In this document: positions 7,466-15,120 of the stretch, piece after piece
Layout of the letters: each line of letters opens with the position of its first letter
Numbering within the stretch: position 1 is the stretch's first letter
Source: Lachnospiraceae bacterium
GTDB lineage: Bacteria > Bacillota > Clostridia > Lachnospirales > Lachnospiraceae
NCBI GenBank assembly: GCA_017441265.1
Contig: JAFRYE010000067.1
Coordinates: 1-64,000 of the forward strand
Length of the DNA: 64,000 nucleotides
Direction of reading: 5' to 3'
Notes under the pieces: model-generated
What the model saw: only the letters and a program-made list of their open reading frames with translations
Databases searched by the model: none
What the model was told of the DNA's origin: nothing
Translations under genes and position numbers: made by a program

Positions 7466-8128
7466 ATGAGCAGTATTAACTCGCAGCGAAAGGGCTGCAA
7501 GGATGTTTTTAACGCGTTTTTAGTAACGCTGGCAAGGTATGCCGGTCTGTTTGAATTTCCGTGCATCCTTCCAACCTACGATGTTCCGAACAAGTTGATT
7601 GCTTTCTCGAAAGCAGTCTCGTGTAAGGATTATAATCAGTGGGTACACTTTTTTGAGGATGATTTCCTCTTTGAACGGTTATGGCGTAATCCGAAGAAAT
7701 ACCTTAATACTCTCAAGCAATTCAATGGTGTTATACTTCCAGACTTTAGCTTGTACCGCGACATGCCTTTTGTGATGCAGCTTTGGAACATATATCGAAG
7801 CAGAGCAATAGGGCATTGGCTACAGAAAAATGGTGTTAAGGTAATCCCTAATTTGCGTTATGGGGATCGTCGTACATATCGAATCTGCTGTGATGGAATT
7901 GCGGAGCGGTGTGTAATTGCAGTTGGTTCGCATGGGACGCTTCGGCATATAGAGGATAGGGTAATTTTCCTCGAAGGGCTTGATGTTGTTGTAAAACGCC
8001 TAAAACCAACGATAATTGTTGTTTATGGTTCAGCACCAGAGAAGTGTTTTCAAAAGTATAAGGAAGCCGGTATTCGTATAGTTGTATTTGAAAGCGATTA
8101 TGCCGCCTCTCATAAGGAGGTGGTATAG
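7466..8128 (+). CDS. DUF4417 family protein
   Basis: This 220-residue protein has the conserved blocks VPNKLIAFSKAVSCKDY, VHFFEDDFLFERLWRNP, GVILPDFSLYRDMP and WNIYRSRAIGHWLQ, which I recognise as the DUF4417 family seen in phages, plasmids and islands. Its function is unknown. AAAGGAG precedes the ATG. Its last codons contain the ribosome site (AAGGAGG) of the next gene, which starts directly after its stop codon, so the two are coupled. An adaptor or delivery role for the toxin-like partner is speculation. Confidence 0.82.
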   Translation: MSSINSQRKGCKDVFNAFLVTLARYAGLFEFPCILPTYDVPNKLIAFSKAVSCKDYNQWVHFFEDDFLFERLWRNPKKYLNTLKQFNGVILPDFSLYRDMPFVMQLWNIYRSRAIGHWLQKNGVKVIPNLRYGDRRTYRICCDGIAERCVIAVGSHGTLRHIEDRVIFLEGLDVVVKRLKPTIIVVYGSAPEKCFQKYKEAGIRIVVFESDYAASHKEVV

Positions 8129-8617
8129 ATGGGAGCTGGATATCATGGAGGCTTTGGCGCAACGACAGGGTCAAGTCGCAAGGGAGTCATTACACTCGAT
8201 TCGTCTTTGGTTGGAGATGGACACGGCAAAGAACTGGCTATAGCCGCCAAAAGAGTAGAAAAGGTACCTGGGTTCACAGATGTCGCGATTCACGGGTCAG
8301 AAAATGCTGTGACTGTCTTCCGCAAGAATCCGCGAGGCGGTGATGATATTCCGATTTTGCTTGATCAACGGAGACTGGCGAAGTTTTTGAAACATGATAA
8401 GGGATACTTGGGCGGTAAAATTCGATTGCTTTCTTGTCGGACAGGAAACGAAAATGGCACTTTCGCTCAAAACCTAGCAAATAAGATGGGCGTGGTTGTT
8501 CGAGCGCCATCAGATACGTTATATATTTTTCCAGGTGGGAAAATGGTAATTGGTCCGAATGCTTTTACAAATACAGGTCGCTGGATAGATTATTATCCAC
8601 AGAAAAGAAAGAGGTGA
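8129..8617 (+). CDS. Toxin-like protein with caspase-fold-type His/Cys motifs
   Basis: The 162-residue protein begins with a GGFGATTGS segment resembling the linker found just before C-terminal domains of polymorphic toxins. It carries the motif pair VAIHGS (His55) and IRLLSCRTG (Cys103), the arrangement of CHAT/C80-like (clan CD) peptidases. LANKMGVVVRAPSDT and the final GRWIDYYP follow the pattern of this toxin-domain family. There is no signal peptide or N-terminal trafficking domain, so it is an orphan effector module. The peptidase activity and toxin role are inferred. The gene after it has the size and position of an immunity gene. Confidence 0.6.
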   Translation: MGAGYHGGFGATTGSSRKGVITLDSSLVGDGHGKELAIAAKRVEKVPGFTDVAIHGSENAVTVFRKNPRGGDDIPILLDQRRLAKFLKHDKGYLGGKIRLLSCRTGNENGTFAQNLANKMGVVVRAPSDTLYIFPGGKMVIGPNAFTNTGRWIDYYPQKRKR

Positions 8618-8623
8618 TAAGTC

Positions 8624-9013
8624 ATGAAACTGAAAACAGTAGGGTTTTATAAAGAAATGAGTCAGGGAAGAGAAACGGACAAATCTATTTATGAGTGTCT
8701 TCACAAAGAGAAAGACTGCAATATTGAGAAAATTTGCAGTTATCTCAATCAAGGGATAGCGTTCATCGTTTCTCCGGGGAACCTTCAAGATGTTATTCGA
8801 CCGGAAAATGGGATTAGCGGAGTAGCGACAGCCTATACTGATGGTGAATGGCTTTGGCCAGGCGATCTGTCGTATTATGTGAGAAAATATGCGTTGAAGC
8901 TTCCAGAGCAATTTGTTGAAACAATGCAGAAAAATGGTTGGAAGGTTTCTTTCAAACTTAACGAAGAAGATTGTAATACAGTTGAAATCGATGGCGTAAA
9001 TATATTCGAATAA
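8624..9013 (+). CDS. Putative immunity protein for the upstream toxin-like gene
   Basis: The protein has 129 residues, is acidic with no membrane segment, and starts 6 bases after the toxin-like gene behind AGAGGTGAT. The sequence KTVGFYKEM near the start and DGEWLWPGDLSYYVRKYALKLPEQFVE in the middle resembles small proteins encoded next to toxin domains in diverse bacteria. I cannot name a Pfam family. The immunity role rests on position, size and this resemblance. Confidence 0.55.
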   Translation: MKLKTVGFYKEMSQGRETDKSIYECLHKEKDCNIEKICSYLNQGIAFIVSPGNLQDVIRPENGISGVATAYTDGEWLWPGDLSYYVRKYALKLPEQFVETMQKNGWKVSFKLNEEDCNTVEIDGVNIFE

Positions 9014-9411
9014 TGCACGCCCAATTTATGGGTGCCGCTGCAGACAAAGTAACGATCACAGTTTAATCATCATATGTATAGTAGTGCTCGAAATAATGAA
9101 AAGTGAGAGACGAGCACACCATAATTGGAAGCTCGTTTCTTACTTTTCGAAACAACCTTGTTACACAAAATACGAATATAATGCAACAACCCTTGTTACC
9201 CCCATGCAAACTGCGGACGAAGCGGCTTGCAGGTTTTTTCGTGAGAATTCCCTCTGTGGAAAAAGTAATTATTATTGACAATCAGTACAATGAATGCTAC
9301 TGTAAAAGTGTATCATTTTCCGCTGCTTTTTATGAAATGTTGGTGGGAATGAGAGTGTCAGAGTCAGTCTTTCCGAAACCGATCATCCACTCAAAAAGAG
9401 GTAAATGCGGT
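9014..9411. other. Non-coding gap with one strong hairpin
   Basis: About 400 bases lack a convincing gene. The only strong structure is the hairpin at 9099-9147. The string CCTTGTTACACAAAA near 9158 also occurs near 5979, and a related CCCTTGTTAC lies near 9188, suggesting dispersed repeat remnants. Short ORFs here have no ribosome site or recognisable content. Confidence 0.5.
9099..9147 (+). terminator. Hairpin/terminator after the toxin-immunity genes
   Basis: A 17-bp stem (9099-9115 with 9131-9147) has two G-U wobbles and a 15-base loop. The right arm is U-rich (GTTTCTTACTTTT), so the structure can end the upstream operon. Confidence 0.55.
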
Positions 9412-9697
9412 ATGGCTAAATACTTGATCATTTATTTGTTTATCCTCCTTGTGTATATGTGTTTCTTCGGATGGATAGCGTCGAAAGTCGGTGAGAACAA
9501 GGGCTATCGGCAAAATGAGTTTTACTGGTGCGGCTTTTTCCTCGGGCTCATCGGAGTGCTTATCGTTTTGTCCAAACCCGATCAACACAGAGATTATTAC
9601 CTATCCTACGGGGATCGGTAGTCGATGGCTGATGACAGCCGGGATCATTTCCCGAGAAGAGTTCGATAGAAAGAAACACGAACTGTCGGGATTGTAG
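9412..9697 (+). pseudogene. Small membrane protein with SHOCT tail, frameshifted
   Basis: From the ATG at 9412 (AAAAGAGG upstream) the frame encodes two hydrophobic segments, YLIIYLFILLVYMCFFGWIA and FYWCGFFLGLIGVLIVL. It stops at 9621. The next frame then encodes LMTAGIISREEFDRKKHELSGL, ending at 9697, which is a clear SHOCT (short C-terminal) domain. Family members carry both parts in one chain. A single-base indel near 9600-9630 would restore the fusion, so this is a broken gene, a sequencing error or, less likely, programmed frameshifting. Confidence 0.6.
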
Positions 9698-9771
9698 TGG
9701 TTGGCGGGGAGAAAGTCGGGAATTATTGAAAGTGTGATCGTGCGGCTCACTGCCGCGAAGACGGAGGTGCC

Positions 9772-10872
9772 ATGAAAAGAGTATTCAGCGTCGTATTTGT
9801 GATCGTTGTTATGGGATTGCTGTCCGGTTGCTGCGTGAGCCACGAGTGGTCGGAGGCAACGTGCACGGAGCCGAAGCACTGCTTAAAATGCGGTGAGGTC
9901 GGCGGCGGTGCGCGCGGTCATTCCTGGAGAGAGGCAACGTGTACGGAACCGCGCACCTGCTCCGTGTGCGGAGCGACAAGCGGGGAAGCTGCCGGACATA
10001 AGTGGGTTGAACGCACGATGGAGAAGCCGAAAACCTGCTCCGTGTGCGGGCTCACGGAAGGCGAGCCGATCATGTTCAGGGAATTCCAATTCAAAAAGAT
10101 CGTTCCTGCGGATTATATTCATGTTATGTTCAGCGCGGACACGATCATGGGCGTCAAAGGAGAAGAAGAAGGGATTGTTGACTTCTTTGATCGTGATAGT
10201 GAGAAGAAGCTTGCGACCTTTAACATAAATCAGTATCTCAAAGAGGGTTCCGTGTGGGATTATGAAATGATCCCGCCTCTCGCGCTTTCGGAGATCTATT
10301 TCGTTTATACGATCGTCGATCCGGATAAGAAGTGTACGTTATTGGTAATTGACCCTCATGGTGAGCTGGTAAAGAAGATGCAGTTGATGGTCGATATTCC
10401 GGACGGTCACCGTATCCGTGCACAAAACGTCACGGAAAAAAAGTATGTGTGCTTCTCGGATGCGGATGCGGGGGATCGTGTTATCCTGTTCTATATTGAC
10501 TGTCTGACGTGGTCTGTCACAAAGGGAGATGTGGAAAAGTCGTCGGATGATCTGTTTTATACGAATGTTTATACCTCGCTTGCTTCGATGTATTACTGCG
10601 ATAAGTATCTTCTTGCGAGAAAGAAGGACGGAACCGTGGACATTGTCAATGAGTACTACCAGTACGCCGAAGGGGAGTATCTGGACGCGACCCAGTTTAA
10701 CCGTCTCGGACTTGCATTGGCGTGTTCGGAGGGAAAGTCCTACGATATCATTAACACGGATCTGAAGGTCGTGGCAGAGGGCGTGTTCGAGGGTGATAGA
10801 GCTCTGTGGAGAGGCGATACGGTATTTTTGATTAACAGCGACGGTGTTCGCCATTACTACGCAATCGAGTGA
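9772..10872 (+). CDS. Lipoprotein with N-terminal zinc-ribbon-like repeats
   Basis: This 366-residue protein starts with a lipoprotein signal (MKRVFSVVFVIVVMGLLSGC), acylated at Cys20. Residues about 24-105 hold three repeats of the form HxWxxATCTEPxxCxxCG, each with a CxxC pair and spaced by GH dipeptides, a treble of surface zinc-ribbon-like modules often seen in Firmicute exported proteins. The remaining 260 residues have no motif I recognise and are strand-rich. It is an exported, membrane-anchored protein of unknown role. Its higher-GC codon use marks the switch from the upstream island to core-like sequence. Confidence 0.75.
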   Translation: MKRVFSVVFVIVVMGLLSGCCVSHEWSEATCTEPKHCLKCGEVGGGARGHSWREATCTEPRTCSVCGATSGEAAGHKWVERTMEKPKTCSVCGLTEGEPIMFREFQFKKIVPADYIHVMFSADTIMGVKGEEEGIVDFFDRDSEKKLATFNINQYLKEGSVWDYEMIPPLALSEIYFVYTIVDPDKKCTLLVIDPHGELVKKMQLMVDIPDGHRIRAQNVTEKKYVCFSDADAGDRVILFYIDCLTWSVTKGDVEKSSDDLFYTNVYTSLASMYYCDKYLLARKKDGTVDIVNEYYQYAEGEYLDATQFNRLGLALACSEGKSYDIINTDLKVVAEGVFEGDRALWRGDTVFLINSDGVRHYYAIE

Positions 10873-10951
10873 GTTTCGAACGGTGAAGGCATTTTAACGG
10901 CGATGAGGTATTGTCAGCCGGCCGGACAGGGTCAGGCGGGTACGGTAACAG

Positions 10952-10980
10952 TTGTCGGGGGGCATTTTCCGTGGTATAAT
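10952..10980 (+). promoter_or_regulatory. Promoter upstream of the sce7726-like gene
   Basis: TTGTCG at 10952-10957, a 17-bp spacer and a perfect TATAAT at 10975-10980, about 95 bases before the GTG start at 11074. Confidence 0.6.
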
Positions 10981-11073
10981 GAAGCGTGGACTTCCGCGAA
11001 GCCGGGACGTTGGAATAGGCGTTCCGGCAGCGGCGGAAGACCGCGCATTTTTTGTGAAAAGAGAGCACCGACT

Positions 11074-11805
11074 GTGGAAGAACGAATGCATGACCGCGAC
11101 ATGCGGGAGCCGCTCTTTGAGTACCTTGAAGAGCAGTTCGGAAAAGTTCGCATCCTCGAGGAGAAGACCATGGGGAAGTCCCGGGCCGACGTTGTGATGG
11201 TGACGCCGGAGAGCATCTTCGGGATCGAGATCAAGAGCGACGCCGACACGTACGCAAGGCTGGAGCGGCAGGTGCGCGACTATGACCGATACTACGATTA
11301 CAACATCGTGGCGGTGGGGACGAGCCATGCGGCGCACATCGAGGAGCATGTTCCGGCTCATTGGGGGATCATCACGGCGGAGGTTGTCGACGGAGCGTTT
11401 GACTTTTATATGCTGCGGAAACCCCGGCTGAACCCGAAGAGGAAGCTTTCCCGAAAACTGGAGATCCTGTGGCGGCCGGAACTGGCGCAATTGCAGGAGG
11501 CCAACTCGATGCCGAAGTACAAGGACAAGAGCAAGGAGTTTGTCATCGAGGCGATCGTTGCGCGGGTGCCGGAGAAGATTGCCGAGGAGGACGTTCACCG
11601 GCAGATCAGCGACATCCTGTTTGAGCGCGATTACACCAACGTCGAGGAGACGCTTCGGGAGTATCGCAAAGGCGAGCTTCAGAAGGCGATCGAGTCGGAA
11701 AATGACCCCGGCAGGAAGCTGGAACTCATGATGGAACAGGCGGAGAAGAAAGCGGCTTTTCCGCTGCAGAAGCGGCGCGGACACCGCAGGAAAGGAAGGA
11801 AATAA
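11074..11805 (+). CDS. sce7726-like protein, putative PD-(D/E)XK fold
   Basis: From the GTG at 11074 the protein has 243 residues. The core (REPLFEYLEE, then KSRADVVMVTPESIFGIEIKSD, then RLERQVRDYDRYYDYNIVAV) has the D...E-x-K pattern of a restriction-endonuclease-like fold and matches the sce7726/MmcB-like proteins. The exact function is unknown, with DNA repair or processing suggested for relatives. GAGAG lies at good spacing to the GTG. An ATG at 11086 is an alternative. The basic tail (KRRGHRRKGRK) could bind nucleic acid. It probably begins an operon through to the NUDIX gene. Confidence 0.65.
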   Translation: MEERMHDRDMREPLFEYLEEQFGKVRILEEKTMGKSRADVVMVTPESIFGIEIKSDADTYARLERQVRDYDRYYDYNIVAVGTSHAAHIEEHVPAHWGIITAEVVDGAFDFYMLRKPRLNPKRKLSRKLEILWRPELAQLQEANSMPKYKDKSKEFVIEAIVARVPEKIAEEDVHRQISDILFERDYTNVEETLREYRKGELQKAIESENDPGRKLELMMEQAEKKAAFPLQKRRGHRRKGRK

Positions 11806-11806
11806 C

Positions 11807-12709
11807 ATGGCAGAGAAACCGACACCGCCCTGGGCAGCGGAGATGCCCGAGGGTAGTTTTATCTCGAAGGGACCGACCTATCCCCTCGGAAAATATTTTG
11901 ACAGATTCACATGTGATTGGTATACCGCAGCCGACGGGATGACGATGAAATACTATTTCTTCGACCCGACGAAGAACGGCTGGCCGGAGAAGAAGGATTA
12001 TTCGATCCTTATCTTCTTTCACGGCAAGAGCAACGCTTTGGAGGGCGATGTGTGTATCAACTATACGGGAGCGGAGATGTATGCCTCGGATGCGTATCAA
12101 AAGACGATGGGCGGTGCGTACATCCTGATTCCGATAGCAAACGAGAAGCGCGACGAGACGGGACGCGTCACCGGGACGTGGTCGGAGGAGTATATCGAGG
12201 CGACGCAGGAATTGATCACGAGCGTGATCGCGACGCGCACGAAGGGCGTCGGAATGCGGTTTGCCTTCGGAAACTCGGCGGGAGCACGCTTTGTATTCCG
12301 GATTGCGGAGGCGCACCCGGAGGGCTATGACGCGCTGATCCCGGTGGGCACGACGGACATCTCGACGGACGAGAAGCTCACGGAGTTCGACGAGAGAGGG
12401 ATCTATCTGCTCTATGCGGAATGCAAACGCGATGAGTTCAATCATTTTCCGACGGACGTTGTTCCGAGGCTGCCGCGTCTTCTGGCGATGAAGCACAGAG
12501 TGATCTTTACGCCGGAGTGGGTGTACAACGGCGACGGCGGGATCGCGTCGATCTTCGGCGCCGTAGAGATGGGACAGCATTGCCTGATGAACGCGATCCA
12601 GGCCAACCTGATGTTTGACGACGGAACGCCGATGGATCCGCTGTTCCCGCGCGGGATCACCGGTTGGATCGCGGATGTGGTCGCGGAACGGAAAACTGCA
12701 GAACAATAG
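11807..12709 (+). CDS. Alpha/beta hydrolase (esterase-like)
   Basis: This 300-residue protein has an oxyanion strand ILIFFHGKSN near residue 68, the nucleophile elbow FGNSAGA (Ser in GxSxG) near residue 147, and a C-terminal GQHCLMN supplying the probable catalytic His. No signal peptide is present, so it is cytoplasmic. The closest type is the acyl esterase/peptidase-like hydrolases, but the substrate is unknown. It starts 2 bases after the upstream stop, so the genes are co-transcribed. Confidence 0.8.
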   Translation: MAEKPTPPWAAEMPEGSFISKGPTYPLGKYFDRFTCDWYTAADGMTMKYYFFDPTKNGWPEKKDYSILIFFHGKSNALEGDVCINYTGAEMYASDAYQKTMGGAYILIPIANEKRDETGRVTGTWSEEYIEATQELITSVIATRTKGVGMRFAFGNSAGARFVFRIAEAHPEGYDALIPVGTTDISTDEKLTEFDERGIYLLYAECKRDEFNHFPTDVVPRLPRLLAMKHRVIFTPEWVYNGDGGIASIFGAVEMGQHCLMNAIQANLMFDDGTPMDPLFPRGITGWIADVVAERKTAEQ

Positions 12710-12717
12710 AGGAAAGC

Positions 12718-13212
12718 ATGAAAAAAGAAGAGAAAACCAATGTGATGCGCATCCTGGATGCGAAGAAGACGGTGTATGAGAGCCACACCTACGAGCCGGA
12801 TCCGACGAAGACCGGCGAGGAGATCGCTGCGATCCTGGGAGAGGACCCGCGAAAGGTCTTTAAGACTCTGGTCACGCAGGGCAAATCCGGGCAGTACTAT
12901 GTCTTTGTCGTGCCGGTCGGCGCGGAACTCGATCTGAAGAAGGCGGCGAAGGCTGCGGGCGAGAAAGCCGTCGCCATGATCAAGCAGAAAGAGCTGCTAC
13001 CGCTCACGGGCTACGTGCACGGCGGGTGCTCGCCCATCGGGATGAAAAAGGCATTTCCCACGTGGGTTCACGAGACCGCGCAGCAGTTTGAGCGGATGTT
13101 TGTGAGCGCCGGAAAAGTCGGGATCCAGATTGAGCTGGCGCCCGGTGATCTGGCGGCCGCGGCCGGCTGCAAATACGCGGATATCATCGTCGACGACGGA
13201 GGCAGCGTATGA
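12718..13212 (+). CDS. ybaK: Cys-tRNA(Pro)/Cys-tRNA(Cys) deacylase YbaK
   Basis: The protein has 164 residues from the ATG at 12718, which AGAGG precedes. The YbaK/EbsC editing domain is clear: YEPDPTKTGEEIAAILG, KVFKTLVTQG with the catalytic lysine, VPVGAELDLKKAAKA, and GYVHGGCSPIGMKK. The enzyme hydrolyses mischarged Cys-tRNA(Pro) in trans. It follows the hydrolase by 8 bases and overlaps gtrA by 4 bases. Confidence 0.93.
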   Translation: MKKEEKTNVMRILDAKKTVYESHTYEPDPTKTGEEIAAILGEDPRKVFKTLVTQGKSGQYYVFVVPVGAELDLKKAAKAAGEKAVAMIKQKELLPLTGYVHGGCSPIGMKKAFPTWVHETAQQFERMFVSAGKVGIQIELAPGDLAAAAGCKYADIIVDDGGSV

Positions 13213-13667
13213 GCGGGCAGCCTTCCGGACAGGGAAAGAAAGAGGCGCTTCGCGCCGTGAAATTTGCCTTATTTTCCGCAAGCGCGGGATTGATCCAGGC
13301 GGGGACGATCCTTCTGTCGGAAAATGTCACGCCCCTGCCGAGCTGGGCATGCTATCTGTGCGGCCTGGTGCTCTCGGTGCTGTGGAATTTTACGCTGAAC
13401 CGGAAGTTTACGTTCCAGTCTGCGGCCGATGTGCCTACGGCAATGCTGAAGGTTGCCGCGTACTATGCGGTGTTCACGCCGCTCTCGACGCTCGGGGTAC
13501 GGTACCTGACACAGAACTGCGGGTGGAACGCGGCGTTCGCGGACGCGCTTGCCATGGGTACGAACCTGATTACGGAGTTTTTGTATCAGAGATTTGTCGT
13601 GTTCGGCGGAAGCATCGACACGGCGAAGAGCGGCGACGAGACGGCCGGGCAGGAGGGTGAAGCATGA
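13209..13667 (+). CDS. GtrA family membrane protein
   Basis: This 152-residue protein has four hydrophobic segments and the GtrA hallmarks KFALFSASAGLIQ at the N-terminus and WNFTLNRKFTFQ in the middle. Members are thought to move polyprenyl-linked sugars across the membrane or assist cell-wall glycosylation. It overlaps both neighbours by 4 bases (ATGA-type), so it is translationally coupled. No glycosyltransferase is adjacent, so its substrate is unclear. Confidence 0.85.
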   Translation: MSGQPSGQGKKEALRAVKFALFSASAGLIQAGTILLSENVTPLPSWACYLCGLVLSVLWNFTLNRKFTFQSAADVPTAMLKVAAYYAVFTPLSTLGVRYLTQNCGWNAAFADALAMGTNLITEFLYQRFVVFGGSIDTAKSGDETAGQEGEA

Positions 13668-14140
13668 AGACTCCGGAGTTGACGACATTGTGCTATCTTG
13701 AGCGGGACGGGCAGTATCTGATGTTGCACCGCGTCAAGAAAGAGGCGGATATCAACCGCGACAAATACATCGGCGTCGGGGGGCATTTTGCGTACGGCGA
13801 GAGCCCGGATGAGTGCCTGCGGCGCGAGGTTTACGAGGAGACCGGACTGACGCTTGTTTCGTACCGCGCCCGCGGTATTGTGACGTTTGTGTACGGCGAC
13901 GATGTGGTGGAGTACATGCACCTTTACACGGCGGACGCGTGGGAAGGGGAGATGTGCGAGTGCGACGAGGGCGTTCTCGAGTGGGTTGACATCGACAGGG
14001 TGAACGACCAGCCGATCTGGGAGGGCGACAGGGTGTTCTTCCGTCTCATGGCGGAAAATGCGCCGTTCTTCTCCCTGAAACTCGTATACACGAAAGATGA
14101 CCGCCTGACCGGCGTGTGGCTGGACGGACAGCGGTTGTAA
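13664..14140 (+). CDS. NUDIX hydrolase (MutT-like)
   Basis: This 158-residue protein has a complete Nudix box from GGHFAYGESPDECLRREV to YEETGL (about residues 41-63), fitting Gx5Ex7REUxEExGU. The likely substrate class is oxidised or other nucleoside di/triphosphates (8-oxo-dGTP diphosphatase type), not provable from sequence. It is the last gene of the run and is followed by a terminator. Confidence 0.9.
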   Translation: MKTPELTTLCYLERDGQYLMLHRVKKEADINRDKYIGVGGHFAYGESPDECLRREVYEETGLTLVSYRARGIVTFVYGDDVVEYMHLYTADAWEGEMCECDEGVLEWVDIDRVNDQPIWEGDRVFFRLMAENAPFFSLKLVYTKDDRLTGVWLDGQRL

Positions 14141-14164
14141 AATCGGCAATCATGTGACATTCTA

Positions 14165-14213
14165 AGGGGAACTTTGTCTATGGACTTTCGGCGCAAAGTC
14201 CCCTATTCTTTTT
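14165..14213 (+). terminator. Intrinsic terminator after the NUDIX gene
   Basis: The left arm AGGGGAACTTTG (14165-14176) pairs with CAAAGTCCCCT (14194-14204) with one bulge, followed by ATTCTTTTTC. Confidence 0.65.
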
Positions 14214-14256
14214 CGCAAAGAAGGCTGTTACAGCCGGGTGAAGGAGGAATGATGCC

Positions 14257-15099
14257 ATGCGTTTGGGAGGAACGGTTGCCGGCGCCTATGCCGGTCCCGC
14301 GGAGTGGGAACGGTTGTTGATTGATTCGAAATTCCGGGCGGTTACGGCGCCCTTTTCGTGCCGGACACCGCGGGATACGGTCGATGCGTATTGTGAGATC
14401 GCAAAGAAACATGATGTTCTGATCGCGGAGGTCGGAGTCTGGAAGAATCTTTTTGATCCGGATCCTGTCGCGGCGGCAGCGGCGATGGCGTATGCGAAGG
14501 GTCAGCTGGCTCTGGCGGACGATCTGGGGATCGCCTGCTGCGTTAATATCGCAGGGACTGCGGGTAGCGCCGGATGGGACGGCGCCGACGAGTCCAATTA
14601 CACGAAAGAGACGTACGACCGGATCGTGTCCTCGGTGCGCGAGATCCTTGACGAGGTGCGCCCGAAGAGGGCATGGTACTGCCTTGAGCCGATGCCGTGG
14701 ATGGTTCCGGACGGACCGGATGAGTATCTTAAGCTGATCCGCGACGTCGACCGGCCGATGTTCGGCGCGCATATGGACTTCGTCAACATGATCAACTCTC
14801 CGCGTCGCTATCTGTGCGCGGACGCGTTCATCGAGGAATGCTTCGCGAAACTCGGGCCGTATATCAAGAGCACGCACATCAAGGATTCCCACATGGATCG
14901 GATGCGGCTCACGACAGTGCTTACCGAGTGCTCGCCCGGCGAGGGAGAGCTCAATTTTGCGAAGGTACTTCGGAGCATCGAGCGGCATTTGCCTGCGGAT
15001 GCGCCGGTTTTGCTGGAGCATATGGAAACGTTTGAAGAATACCGGGTTGCGTACGAGGCGGTTGCCTCGGCGGCCGCTGCGGCCGGGATCGCGATCTGA
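14257..15099 (+). CDS. Sugar phosphate isomerase/epimerase (AP-endonuclease-2-like TIM barrel)
   Basis: This 280-residue TIM-barrel protein has the metal-ligand series typical of xylose-isomerase-like enzymes: CLEPM, GAHMDFVN, THIKDSH and LLEHM. Members include hydroxypyruvate isomerase, inosose-related and rare-sugar epimerases, so the substrate is undetermined. A GAAGGAGGAATG site precedes the ATG. It is paired, 21 bases apart, with the glycosidase-like gene, suggesting a two-gene sugar-catabolic unit. Confidence 0.82.
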   Translation: MRLGGTVAGAYAGPAEWERLLIDSKFRAVTAPFSCRTPRDTVDAYCEIAKKHDVLIAEVGVWKNLFDPDPVAAAAAMAYAKGQLALADDLGIACCVNIAGTAGSAGWDGADESNYTKETYDRIVSSVREILDEVRPKRAWYCLEPMPWMVPDGPDEYLKLIRDVDRPMFGAHMDFVNMINSPRRYLCADAFIEECFAKLGPYIKSTHIKDSHMDRMRLTTVLTECSPGEGELNFAKVLRSIERHLPADAPVLLEHMETFEEYRVAYEAVASAAAAAGIAI

Positions 15100-15120
15100 G
15101 GTTATGAAGGAGAATGGTAT

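Noticed and set aside
9103-9411. N-terminal extension of the small membrane protein ORF
   Set aside because: Low-complexity translation of a hairpin-containing gap; the ATG at 9412 has the only good ribosome site.
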